Below, piece after piece: positions 1 through 9,947 of a DNA stretch of 64,000 nucleotides. Source of the stretch: Copromyces sp. CBS 386.78 (Eukaryota; Ascomycota; Sordariomycetes; Sordariales; Sordariaceae); contig MU839216.1 in the NCBI GenBank assembly GCA_030685235.1, forward strand, positions 1-64,000, read 5' to 3'. The notes under the pieces were generated by a model that was not told the DNA's origin, made no database searches, and saw nothing but the letters and a program-made list of their open reading frames with translations. Within the stretch, counting starts at the first letter, position 1. The number at the start of each line of letters is the position of its first letter. Both the position numbers and the translations under genes were made by a program.

Positions 1-870
1 TTTGGGGTGCATTAGCGCGCGGGAAGGGTGTAAGTGGGTGGGGCTACGGTGCCGGAAGACATTCATTACGGTGCGAAAAGACATTCTCTTTATTAAAAGC
101 ATATTATTTATTATTATACCAATTACTTCTAATCTAGCTATATAATAAATTATTTATATATTATAATTATATAGTACTTATAATTATCGAAATTATTATT
201 ATTAAAATTCTATTATATTTTTTACGCGGCTTTTTACTTAAGGCTTCTCTTTATATATTTATAAATTCTACCGCTATATTTTTAATATAGCTCTTTATCC
301 GAAGCCTCTCTTTATATATTTATATATTCTACCGCTATATTCTTTACATAGTTATATCTAGTCTAATCTAATACGAATAATAGAAAAACGGATTGTTTAA
401 TATTATATTTTCTTTATTATAGTATATATAATTTTATTATTATTTCATTTTTTCGTATTATATTATACGAACCGACTTCGGGTATTATAATTTTATAATA
501 GCTTCAATTGTATATAGGTAATGCATAGTAGTATATCGGTTGCCTTAGCGTATTAGTGCAGCGTATTAGCGTTATAATTAATCGAGTGTAAGTTTTATAG
601 TCCGTACTTTCTAATATAATTCCTAAAAGTAATAGTTATATTATTAATATTGGCGATTATATTTAGGGGTTAACCTATAGTAGTCCGTATATTTAATATC
701 GCTCGTTGTAATTAATTGCTGGACTTTGAAGACTTTAGCGAAGTCTTTAAGGGGTAAAACCGATGTCAAATTCTAGTTAATCAGAGCCTCCCGTTGAGCG
801 ATAAGGCTTATTATTTCAATAGCGTTAGGTATAATATTAAGGCTTGTTATTTGCTCAATCCTTGAACCCC
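1..870. repeat. AT-rich, RIP-like degenerate DNA
   Basis: The tract is very rich in A and T with many TA steps, has few CA or TG dinucleotides, yet still contains CG. No reading frame of useful length survives. This is the pattern expected of repeat-induced point mutation of an old transposon. A two-copy direct repeat of about 61-bp period lies near 243-350 (shared core CTACCGCTATATT). I could not recognise a protein remnant in it, so the parent element is unknown. Confidence 0.7.
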
Positions 871-1641
871 CCCCTCAAGCCTTGTTCACTTGGGGATTTT
901 CCCGCTATGGTATTTAGGATGGATGCGGTGTGCCATCAACATGTCTCTCTCAACCAAGAACTTGCTCGTCTAAAGCTTCCAAATGGCAGTTTCTGGATCA
1001 TCGAAGGGTGAGATGAGGGCTTCTGATCGTATCCAAGTCCATTCAGTCGACCATCTTATCTGAACTATCCTGTATGTTTCACCCGCCCGTGGTTTTTGGG
1101 TGGATCTAAATACTTCGATACTTCCAGTCCTCCTCCTCTAACTAGGTATATAATCCCCCTTTCCCAAGCCTTGCTGCTCTTCTTTCCCTCCTCATTATTT
1201 ACTTCTAAAGATCAACCTCCAAGTTCTCGCAGGACAAACCTCCAGACCTGCCTCAAGAAAGTCAACAAGGTCTTCTCGACGCACCTCACAGTCGACATCA
1301 AGTGTCTTCAACCTCACCACGGTGCCGTAAAATAACGGCTACTCGCCTTTGCTTTGGTGAGCCAAGACGCCATCCCGGAGGCCCAATGCCAGTCAATCCA
1401 CTTGCCCCGAACACGCTTCTATATACCAACATCCTTCATAGCCACCCACCAAATCTGACAGCCTTGACACTCGACTTCGGCGCCTTATACTCCCTAGTCA
1501 ACCTCAAGAGCTATGTACAAGGCTACCCAGCCGGCTGCCCGCTCTGTATCGAGCGGCTAACCCTCGTGGGAAACCGCCTGGATTCCGAATTACCTTACGA
1601 GCTCTTTACCATCGAAAGGCTTGCCCGCTAACTGCCGTAGT

Positions 1642-2187
1642 GGGAAAATCTGTTTCCAGACATTGATTGTAGCTGTTGGACAATAACCACAACCAATGTC
1701 TGAAAACCAACGCATCTTTTTTACAGGGGGTAAGCGCTGTACTATAGTAGCCTTGGATTTGGAGTTGGGTTGGGTCCGAAAACCGAAATTTCTCAAAGTC
1801 TCAAAGTCCAACTCCTACCTTCCTGCCCAAACATCGCTCTTCCCCTTTATCAACGAAAATAATCAGCCGTCCTTCCAGAAACAACCAATTGGCTCAGTGG
1901 CCAAGTGGTTAATGAAGTAGTTCTTCATTTTTCTTCGTATTCGTGACCTTGTCCGTTCGATTCTTGTTCGTGACCGATTTTTTAAGCTATTCCGACAACA
2001 CCGGCCTTCTAAGCTTGGCCTTCTAATGGAAGCTTGGCCTTCTACTCAGTAGCCTTTAAAAGGCCTACTAAAGTATAGAAGGTAGTACCCCATCCTTTTG
2101 CCTTCTTAGGCCCTGGGAGACAATCAATGTCTGGAAAGCAATTACTGTTTTCTAAACATTGGTTGTCTAATAAACTCAGGTTTTCCC
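1642..2187. mobile_element. putative short non-autonomous element with inverted ends and tRNA-like core
   Basis: The ends are inverted copies of an 11-base word, GGGAAAATCTG at 1642-1652 and CAGGTTTTCCC at 2177-2187 (one mismatch). Just inside each end is a small hairpin built from the same 14-base motif CAGACATTGRTTGT: arms 1657-1670 and 1689-1702 on the left, about 2120-2134 and 2154-2168 on the right. The middle holds a tRNA-like block (1898-1975). No protein is encoded. No convincing target-site duplication is visible, so the class is open. Confidence 0.4.
1889..1976 (+). ncRNA. type II tRNA-like sequence (decayed tRNA or SINE head)
   Basis: The block starts with TGGCCAAGTGGTTAA, a very good match to the pol III A box and D arm of serine/leucine tRNAs. 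It continues with an anticodon-like hairpin ATGAA-7 bases-TTCAT, a long variable stretch, and a B-box-like GTTCGATTC near 1955. The T stem and acceptor stem do not pair well, so it is not a working tRNA. It could be a tRNA pseudogene or the promoter part of a SINE. Confidence 0.35.
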
Positions 2188-3300
2188 GCTTCGGTGGGCA
2201 CCAACACCAGACTGCGTGAGCTGCGACTCGTAGATGACTTGTTCGACAAGATACTAGTTACATACCGTAATAGCAGGGCACACTATCAATACCAATCCTA
2301 ATACCGAACAGGTTAAACCGCTTAACTGGAACGACATCATCCTGTCGTACCAGGACACGCTGGAGGTTCTTGAGAATTCAGTCTCCGACATTTTCCCCCA
2401 GTCTTTCCTGTCACACATTTTCCCATTTCTCGCACGGTTTTCCTTTAACGGAGTTACAGCGGTAACGTTGTTGGGGGGGCGGTAAAGGTGGAATCAGGAA
2501 TTGGAGGTCAGCTTGGGATCATTTCGTCTGTTAGCGAGGCGTTCGGAAAGCAAAAGGATGGTGCGAAAATCACCTTACAAAGGAAAGGAATCAACAGGGT
2601 ACATGTAATGCCTAGGTACCTAACTCAGGAGGCAGGTGGAAAATGGACCAGATACCTCTAGGAAGATACCTAGTGGCTGGCCATTGCTGGAGGTAGTAGA
2701 ATAACATCAAGACCATTTCAGCTACAGTGCGTTCTTCCTTTCAATGACATCATGTCTTCTCTGACTAACTCCATCGCGCCAGACTGTGCCCTTCGTCCTT
2801 CGGGATGTTGGGGTTTGGAGCAAGATGTAGGTAAGGTCGATAGTGGCCGAAGATGGAAATCTCGGAAGGAAGTAATGGGAACCAAAGCCCCTGGGCGGTA
2901 GTGTGAGTAAAAACAGATGTTGTGTAAACGAAACATGGGGATAAAAAGACAGTGAGGATCGTTCGCACATTGCCATTGGTACCGTAGGCATGGACTAGAT
3001 GCGGTTAAACCTGCTATAGGTAGTGAACCGTTGTTGCTGTTCCTGCGTTAACAGTTTGAGAGATCTTGACATTATCTAAACATTGGACTGTCTGTTCTTG
3101 TTTCCGCTGCATATGCTGCATATGCCTCTAACCCCATAGGTTATCTGTTTCTGTTTGGCTCCTATCCATCTTGTCCGCGGCCAACAACCCTCAGGTCACT
3201 ACAAGTAAGAACCTCTTGGAGTCACGGTCCAAACGTGTTGCCTCAAAGTTGTTGCTTCCATCCTCCTGATAAATCCTGCCTTTCCCGCACGCAAACCCCT

Positions 3301-5066
3301 CTAAAAGTAGGGAAACTCCCTGCCGCCGCCGTCACGTATGTCACAGAACTTCCAGAGAAGAATTCCGCAATTAACAACATGTCGAAATACGGCTTCGGGG
3401 ATGTCCACGGGCAAGTAATCGTCCATCTGCGTACTCAAAAGCCCCATGCCACCCAAAATAAGCTTGTCAGATGGCGGACACACACGACGGACCTTGCCCT
3501 GTTGGCTATACTTCTCGATCACGTAGAAAGACTTGGTGTTGTAAACGTGAATGCGTTTGCGGATGGCCTCCTCATTGTCATCGCACCGGTTTCGCTGGCG
3601 GCATCGAGCGACGAGAGTGTCCTCGGGTATGTCGACGACGATGAATTTGCTGATGGGAGCCATGGCTTGCTCAAAGTACTGGGCTGATGCGAAAGCACGG
3701 GGAAATCCTGTGTTGAGAAGAACAAGGGGGTCAGCACGGTCAGAAGACACAAGAAGTCTTGGGAATGAGAAAATTGCGTACCGTCGAGAAGATAGGTGCG
3801 GATAGGCACTGTTGCGCTTCGTAGTTTGGTGCGGATGTAGTCCTTGATGAGAGCGACTGTCATCAACGGGTCGCCGATTGAGCCATTTGCCAGATTGGCC
3901 TGGAGCACTTCGGCATACGGGCTATCAGGCCGCTGTGCCTCGGCCCGCAGGATATCTCCAATCGCAATGTGCACGACACTGCTATCCAGTTTGGCCCATA
4001 GGGCGCAGACGGTAGATTTTCCTGAACCTGGTCCGCCGAGAACAGCATAGAATTGGGGTTTCTGACGATGATGTGAGGCTGCTGCAAGAAGGGACTTGGC
4101 CTCGACATCAGAGGCGATGAGCGTGAACATTTCTTGCACTCCTTCTCGTCCGGGTTTCTCGCCCAACATGTTCCGTAGATATGAGTCGTCAATGCCCTCG
4201 ATGAGCTTGTTGCAACAGAACCTGGGATAGGTCATGAGTAGCCTGTGGGTGTTTTCCCATGTTGTTGACTGCGCATCGATGAACTTGTCATAGAATAGCT
4301 GTAGAAGTGTGGTGCCGAAGGGTGCAACCTCTGTCGTCTTTGGTTCCTTTGCTCGCAAGGGTACCTCGAGTGCGTCTTTGAACGATGTGATTCTCTGCCG
4401 CAGCTGTTGAGGGGACGAGACTGAGGTCGACCCTCCCTCCTTCAACTCCTCGGTGTGCTGTTGAATGGCAATGCTTGATTTAGGTTGCCACGGCTCTACC
4501 TCGTAAAAGTCAAGATCCTCGTCTTCCTCGTCATCGTCGTTGTACTCATTGTACTCGTTGTCATCCTCGCAGTCGTCATCGTCATCGTCGTCACCGTAGT
4601 CTCCAGATTGAGACACAGGCTGGTGGTGATGAAGGGTACTGGAGTCTGAAAACTGTCGTGAGATGGGCGACAGGGGAGACGGGATAGGGGCGACCGGAGA
4701 CGCAGGGGGGTTGTGATGAGTGGCACTGGAGTCTGAAAGCTGAGACAACAGTTGTAAGGTCTTCGGCAAGGGGGACGGGGTACTGGCGGCTGGCGACGCA
4801 GGCGAGATTTGTGGTGTTGGCGGGGGCCCTGTTACTTGGTCCGGTTCATCAGGAGGGGTTAGTACAAACCCGAGTCCCTTCCGAAAATTGTCGCAAAGTT
4901 GGCGAATGATCGGTTCGTTTCTCCGAAAATCCTCCTCTACCTCGCGATGTGTGCGATCCAAGATGTCCTCGGACACTTGTCGTTCCTCCTCGCTTAACTT
5001 CCGTCCGGGAATCTTATCCCAGTCATATCTAGGTTTCGACATGGCAGCGACGTGGGGTCTCCTCAT
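3301..5066 (-). CDS. adenylate/UMP-CMP kinase-like protein with long disordered N-terminus
   Basis: Predicted nucleoside monophosphate kinase, transferring phosphate from ATP to a nucleotide monophosphate. Three exons: 5066-3782, 3707-3484 and 3426-3301; introns 3708-3781 (74 bp) and 3427-3483 (57 bp, in frame, so retention would only add 19 residues). The kinase domain starts around residue 330 with the P-loop GGPGSGKST; the first splice joins the conserved LLDGFPR motif exactly, followed by the lid region RCRQRNRCDDNEEAIRKR and QGKVRR near the C-terminus. The first ~250 residues are Pro/Ser-rich with an acidic run (D/E near residues 160-190) and are absent from ordinary kinases of about 200 residues. 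The start may instead be the ATG at 5042 (MSKPRYDW). Whether the substrate is AMP, UMP/CMP or something else cannot be told from sequence. Confidence 0.8.
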
Positions 5067-5898
5067 GATGTGGTGAGACTGGAGTGTGATGGCGGCAACT
5101 AAATCGCTGGAGGAGGATCGGAGTTAGCACTGCCGTTGCCTAGCACTCGATCTTTGGATGGTGCGCTTACATAGCAGTGGAAGAGGCAAGAGAAGAGCGA
5201 GTGTGATGGAGGCTGGAAAAGCCGACAACGAAATAAGGGTTGATTGGAGTTGTCTAACGGAAGAGGAGAAACGGAAACCAGGGCGGCCTAAATACCTGGA
5301 AGGCGTGTGCCAGTGAATGGGCAAGGCCAGTGAATGGCAGCCCAGGGCACGGACTTCCAACAGAGTGTCTTGGTTGTTACTCCCAGTTGGCGGGTTGGAT
5401 CGCGAAGGTCCGCGAGAATGGATGATGCAGCGCAGAGTGAAGGGTGATGGGAGCAGGAACGGAGGAACCTGAAGCCAGCTGGAGTCACTTCCAGTGCATG
5501 GAAACGTGCACTCAGGTCCAGGTCAGCAGACGGCAGTGGCACTCAAGACCCGGGCGGGAGGCAACCAAACCTGAACAGCAGAGAGTTGGGTGCTGGATTG
5601 GATGGCAGGTGGCACCAGCAGATGGATTCGATAAGAATTCGACTGCCTTCCTGCTCCTTCCCGAATAGGTGGAAAAACTCAACGGGGTCGGGTGTTCGGT
5701 TCTCTCCTTCCCCTTCCCCTGTTTGATATCTTCTTCCTCAAATTCGTGCAACGGATGGACGGGATACAGACAGAATACCTCTCAGAGGCTTATCAGGGAA
5801 AGAGCCACCATTCTTTGACCACAAGCTGAGACCTTGCGAAAGAATCCCGCCGTGCAGTCGGTCATCTTGCCTCATCCACGGCACCGCCTCTCATCCTA
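5067..5898. other. intergenic region
   Basis: No supported gene. It holds one copy of a ~150-bp dispersed repeat (5208-5362) whose partner is at 9486-9624. The remaining sequence has ordinary base composition and only short chance frames. Confidence 0.6.
5208..5362 (+). repeat. dispersed repeat, copy 1
   Basis: Nearly identical to 9486-9624: both run from GGAGGCTGGAAAA to CACGGACTTCCAAC. This copy carries an extra ~20-base internal duplication (CCAGTGAATGGG then CCAGTGAATGGC), and the other has small insertions after GAGGAGAA. Same orientation, about 4.3 kb apart, outside the genes. Confidence 0.8.
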
Positions 5899-6395
5899 TC
5901 ACCCTGCCTCCTCCGGCTTCCTCCCATAGAGGTAGACAACCTTGACCGTATAATTCAGTTTGGAACTCAAGCTCCTAACATCCCTAATCGCCTTCCTCAT
6001 CTGATTCACCAACTCGCTCACCTCCTCCCTACTCCACCCCAGCACCTGTCCCATCAGATACACCGCAAATCCATCCAGACTCTGATCGATGTACCTTAAT
6101 GCCAATTCAGCAAACCCACTTGCTTCAACCTCCTGTCCTTTGCCCACGCCCCAATCGGTACTTTGTAGCTTTTAGGCACCACCTCCATGAACCCCTGCTC
6201 TTTCATTAACTTCTCCATTGTCTCGTCCCGTGCAATCCTCATGGTGCGACCCGTCTTGTCACCGACGGACCAAGAGAGCTGACACCAAGTTTTGAAGACA
6301 TGGTCCTGGTCATTCTGAACCTTGGGGTTCTCGGAGAGGGTCTCGATGTCGATTTCGACGTCTTGGAACCAGTCATGAATCTTTGGCAATTGCAA
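5899..6395 (-). pseudogene. LaeA-like/SAM methyltransferase, C-terminal half only, frameshifted
   Basis: The minus strand encodes the second half of a fungal class I methyltransferase of the LaeA-like type: a stretch with WFQDVEIDIETLSE (position of the usual GGW-E motif), then VPIGAWAKDRRLKQVG, then in the next frame SLDGFAVYLMGQVLGWSREEV and a terminal YLYGRKP. The order matches the family, but the reading frame must shift near 6105-6120, where the first frame ends at a stop. The N-terminal SAM-binding half (a VLDVGTGTG-like motif) is missing: upstream of 6395 the frame hits a stop within a few codons and no glycine-rich motif is found. I therefore call a truncated, frameshifted remnant. 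A short intron at the shift was considered, but no donor/acceptor pair fits. Confidence 0.65.
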
Positions 6396-6657
6396 TCCTT
6401 CAGTGCTTCAGATTGTCGGATGCAACCTCTTCGTTTCGATCACGGCTTGCAGAATGCATGGGCTCAGAATACATATAAGTGACGTCCGGGTATGTATGCT
6501 GTGAGTGGTCTATTTTGTGCAGCGAGTGCATGTGGAGATGAGCTCTTTTGTGCAAATTGTGCTGAGAACGACACGTCGTGTTGAGTCCTCGAGGACCTTC
6601 AACGAACCTCCTTGTGGATTTCGGGCCATACCAGGCAGGGGATCAGCTTACATACCG

Positions 6658-7685
6658 CTAGGCCACAGCTGCCTTGAAGTCCATGTCAGTATCCGTGGCC
6701 CCCTTCATGTTTTCCCTCGGCAACCAATAATCAGGTCCATACCCCCTTCCCTCCTTCATCCCCCTCCGCCAAACCAACAACTCCTTATTCCTCTCGCCTA
6801 TATCCATTCTATCCCGAAGCTCCATCAAGTACATGTCGCTCCTCGGATGCGGGTTGGCCTTCTTCTTCAGGAATAACCACTCATCGGTCTCTGCCTCGAC
6901 TTTCTCCCGTCCTTTTCCCAAGCCTCCATCCACCTCTCAATCCTCCTATCCCAAATGTCCACAACGCCATACCTTCTCCCAAAAGTCACGAATGCCAACA
7001 GCGCGGTGGTTCCGGCCGTGAGCACGCACGGCCCAAAGATACCCGACATCATTATTATTCCTCTCACTCCCCACTCCACGCCATAGCGACCGAACATGAA
7101 AGCCACAGGCACCGAATATTTTCCGACCTCTGACAGGGGCAACTCCCAACCGTCGGCTGACACAAGTGTTCCATCCCGGCGCCGACACAAGTAGTCCGCA
7201 ACGGGGCAAAACAAGGCCGAGATGACAACCAGAAAAACCAGCCGCCGTGCCTCCCGTCGCTGGGTCAAGCGGTAGTCATCCGGCGGCGTGGCAGGGTCCT
7301 CACCATACAGTCGGCGCTTGCTACGGGCGGCAGGCGAGGCACGGCCAGAGTCGATGTCCCAGTCATCGTTTGGCTTGTAGTATTCGTGGTAGCGTACAGT
7401 AAGGCAGATAGTCAGGATAAAGAGTAGGGATACAACTGCTTGCTGTCCAGTTATGAAGAAGAGGGGTTCGTCTTTAGGCTGTGTGAGACCGCAGGTGTCG
7501 GGGGAAACCACCGTTCCTGTTAGGCTTGGGGGCTCTGGAGCCTTGAATCCCCGCAGTAAATTCGGATAGATGCCGGGAAAGATGGATGCAAAGAAGTAGA
7601 GAAAGGGCTGGATGAGAGCGATTTCGAAGTTGGTGCCGAGGCCGAAGTTGTAGGGAGAGGGAGGTTCAGGAAGTAGATGGGCCAT
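6658..7685 (-). pseudogene. fungal multi-pass membrane protein, paralog A, with a 3' frameshift
   Basis: Unknown function. The main frame (7685-6867, 272 residues) has about four hydrophobic segments: QPFLYFFASIFPGIYPNLL near residue 27, AVVSLLFILTICLTV near 85, LVFLVVISALFCPVADYL near 150 and a long one around 190-235. It is clearly paralogous to the next gene (8222-9250): shared SPY-FG near the start, SP-TC-LT, CP-A-YL and WD-IERW in the same order. The paralog continues about 60 residues past this frame's stop. Here the equivalent tail lies in another frame ending at 6658 (it includes YGPDYWL, matching FGPDG in the paralog). The shift falls near 6900-6925, in a GGGAAAAGGACGGGAGAAAG stretch. 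It may be a shortened protein, a pseudogene or an assembly error. The start at 7685 has a good CACCATGG context. Confidence 0.6.
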
Positions 7686-8221
7686 GGTGAATGGATTCCC
7701 CTTCGAAATATTGGATTTGGGCAGATAGGTCGAAAGTCTTTTTTGACTTCGGTCGGGTACTCAAAAGCAGTGGAGGAAAGAAGGCGAGGAGGAGGTGTAG
7801 AATGCGGGGAAAAGACCCGTAAAGATGGTCGAAGTGGGAAATTTTATGGACAACAGGTTGCAAACGACGGATGGCGCGAAAACAGTAGGCCTCGCGCAGG
7901 AGACCTTACTGAACTAGGCCTTGGGCATCAAGGGCTCGGCGGTTAGATGCAGACGATGCGGCTCGACTGACCTCATTTGTGGAGGTTTTTTGTGAGATGG
8001 ATAAGATGCCATTGATGATCTTTCAGAGGACGTGTTCGGGAAACTTGAGAACTAAAACGTAATCTCCAAAGGGGCTAAGAGTGTTCTCAATTTGGATGCC
8101 TTGTTTATCTCAGCAATTGAATCCTTCATTTTGTAGCGAGAAATGGCTGGAGATCGAGAGGGCAATGTAAATTTTGGATTGGGACACCGAAGAAGCAGAA
8201 GACTGCCACCTAGAATGCCAT
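7686..8221. other. intergenic region between the two paralogs
   Basis: No gene seen. It contains a 33-base block at 7919-7951 repeated at 9915-9947, probably duplicated along with the paralog pair. Confidence 0.55.
7919..7951 (+). repeat. 33-bp upstream repeat, copy 1
   Basis: CCTTGGGCATCAAGGGCT at its start; 32 of 33 bases match 9915-9947. Each copy lies upstream of one of the two paralogous minus-strand genes, with weaker similarity continuing on the proximal side. Confidence 0.75.
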
Positions 8222-9250
8222 TCATAACGAACGACGGCCCTCATCTCGCTTATATGGTGGCATGCCATAATGCAAGTCTGTAACCATTCCATCGGGGCCA
8301 AACCCTTGATACTTGTCACGCCAGGACGGGTCAGGCCTCAGCTCCGGCAAATAGTCAGTCACGTCCACGCCCCAGTCTCCAGGTTCGAAGTCTTTCATCA
8401 CAGCCATATACCTCGCCTCCGCCGCTGCATTCTCCTTCTCGTGTGCAATTATCCACCTCTCAATCCACATATCCCAGACTCTTAGAGCGGATTGGGACCA
8501 GAGTTCTTGACAAGAGAATTGACTCACCCTTATAGTCCCGCTCGCGATCGCAGTCATCAAACAAGGAAGCGTGCCATATCTGAAGACCAGATAAACCATG
8601 AACAGCCCATTTAGCACCAACGCGCCGTGTGCAGACTCTCCATCTGTGTTTCCATGCATGGCATGACTGTAAAATCGTTCCGATACCGTATCCCTGGCAC
8701 AAAAGAGGTATTCTGCAATCGGACATAGACATGCCGAAAGCGCCACCTTGGCGAGCAATCTTGTCGCCTCGCTGCGCAGGACGTTGCGGTAATCGCTGTG
8801 GGGAGCAACCATGATCGGGGCCAAAGTGCGAGCCTCAGGCGCGTAATTGACGTCTTTTATCCACTCGAGTTTGTAGGACCAACGTCCTTTCAGGGAACTC
8901 CTGTTCCATTTGACTTCGGCGCGGACGGCAAAGCAGATCAAGGCGACGAAGAGGAAGGCCAGTGCGGCCTGGACTTGATCCGATCGGCGGCGGTCGTTGT
9001 AGATGGAAATCCGCTCTTCAGTCTCAGTGAGGCTGCACGTATTGGGGGATGCAATCCTGAGGAGGTTGGAGTTGCTGGCCGGGAGAGCGGTGGACGGTTG
9101 GTAAGGATTCAAAAGTCCCTCGATAGTTTTCGAGAGGAAATAGAGGAGAGGTGGAGTGAAGGTGAGATAATCATCGTGGATTCCGAAATCGTAAGGTGAT
9201 GACCATTCGCCAGTGTGCAGATATCCTTTGACAGGAAACAACCGTGACAT
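8222..9250 (-). CDS. fungal multi-pass membrane protein, paralog B
   Basis: Uncharacterised protein of 342 residues and the intact partner of the frameshifted gene at 6658-7685. Hydrophobic segments: FTPPLLYFLSKTIEGLL near residue 37, ALAFLFVALICFAV near 100, ARLLAKVALSACLCPIAEYLF near 165 and a long segment with LNGLFMVYLVFRYG around 220. The C-terminal tail is soluble and charged. I place the start at 9250 (MSRLFPVKG) because this aligns with the paralog's start. A longer in-frame reading from 9313 crosses a likely 5'-UTR intron (9280-9361; GTATGT donor, GACTGAC branch site, TTGCACAG acceptor). No enzyme motif is visible; a membrane role is all that can be inferred. Confidence 0.7.
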   Translation of the reverse strand: MSRLFPVKGYLHTGEWSSPYDFGIHDDYLTFTPPLLYFLSKTIEGLLNPYQPSTALPASNSNLLRIASPNTCSLTETEERISIYNDRRRSDQVQAALAFLFVALICFAVRAEVKWNRSSLKGRWSYKLEWIKDVNYAPEARTLAPIMVAPHSDYRNVLRSEATRLLAKVALSACLCPIAEYLFCARDTVSERFYSHAMHGNTDGESAHGALVLNGLFMVYLVFRYGTLPCLMTAIASGTIRVSQFSCQELWSQSALRVWDMWIERWIIAHEKENAAAEARYMAVMKDFEPGDWGVDVTDYLPELRPDPSWRDKYQGFGPDGMVTDLHYGMPPYKRDEGRRSL

Positions 9251-9485
9251 CTTTACTTCGTGATACTTGAAGTCCCGCCCTGTGCAATGAGTGATTCCAA
9301 AGTCAGTCGCCAATCCATGCCATGGATAACGTCACGCGATTGATCAATTTTGTGTACATACCTACTTCTTGAGTAGAGTCCGCGGAATCTGCTCGCTCGG
9401 CGGACAGACAATTTGTGATGAAAAGGTGCTAAGGGGAGACGTCTATCTGGTGGCGAAGGAGTTGTGTCCAAGAAGACCTCCTGTT

Positions 9486-9624
9486 GGAGGCTGGAAAAGG
9501 CGACAACGAAAAAGGGTTGATTGGAGTTGTCTAACGGAAGAGGAGAAGTCGAAACGGAAACCAGGGCGGCCTAAAATACCTGGAAGGCGTGTGCCAGTGA
9601 ATGGGCAGGGCACGGACTTCCAAC
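9486..9624 (+). repeat. dispersed repeat, copy 2
   Basis: Near-identical to 5208-5362. In this copy a forward frame reads TEEEKSKRKPGRPK, which resembles an AT-hook (KPGRPK), but the frame is short and broken in the other copy, so it is probably chance. Confidence 0.8.
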
Positions 9625-9914
9625 ACCTCCAACGACGGTAGTCGCGTGCTCCAAAGCACTGGTGGAGATGAGGTGAATACAAGAAGGAAGAAATTTAGGA
9701 GGTGGAAGGGCATTGGTTGTTTTGGGAACAAGGTGATGGTTGATTAGAAGAAAGTAGAAGAGGAGAAACCTCCGGAAACTTGTAGGTAGGTATAAATACC
9801 CCTCCTTCCTAATGGCACAGCGCTCCTTCCCAACGCCAGGTTCAATGTAAACGGCAGGTGGGGGCATGGTGGCCGGCAACACGGTCGGCCCCACGCAGGG
9901 TGACCTAAAGTTGA

Positions 9915-9947
9915 CCTTGGGCATCAAGGGCTGGGCGGTTAGATGCA
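9915..9947 (+). repeat. 33-bp upstream repeat, copy 2
   Basis: Matches 7919-7951 with one mismatch (GGGCTGGGC here, GGGCTCGGC there). It marks the outer edge of the region apparently duplicated with the membrane-protein genes. Confidence 0.75.

Larger units (their letters stand above)
1387..2440 (+). pseudogene. broken LRR/F-box-like gene remnant, split by an insertion
   Basis: A forward frame up to 1631 reads leucine-rich text (LTALTLDFGALYSLVNL, IERLTLVGNRLD) typical of fungal F-box/LRR-like hypothetical proteins, and stops about 10 bases before an inserted repeat (1642-2187). Beyond that repeat the same style resumes: LRELRLVDDLFDKIL near 2216-2260 and, one frame over, a stretch with LSYQDTLEVLE near 2340-2380. 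I infer one decayed gene broken by the insertion and by at least one frameshift. The family name is a guess from composition and phrasing; no catalytic motif is visible. The first ATG in frame is at 1387; nothing proves it was the original start. Confidence 0.3.

Noticed and set aside
9540..9585. AT-hook-like KPGRPK text within the dispersed repeat
   Set aside because: The frame is broken in the sister copy and is very short; probably coincidental.
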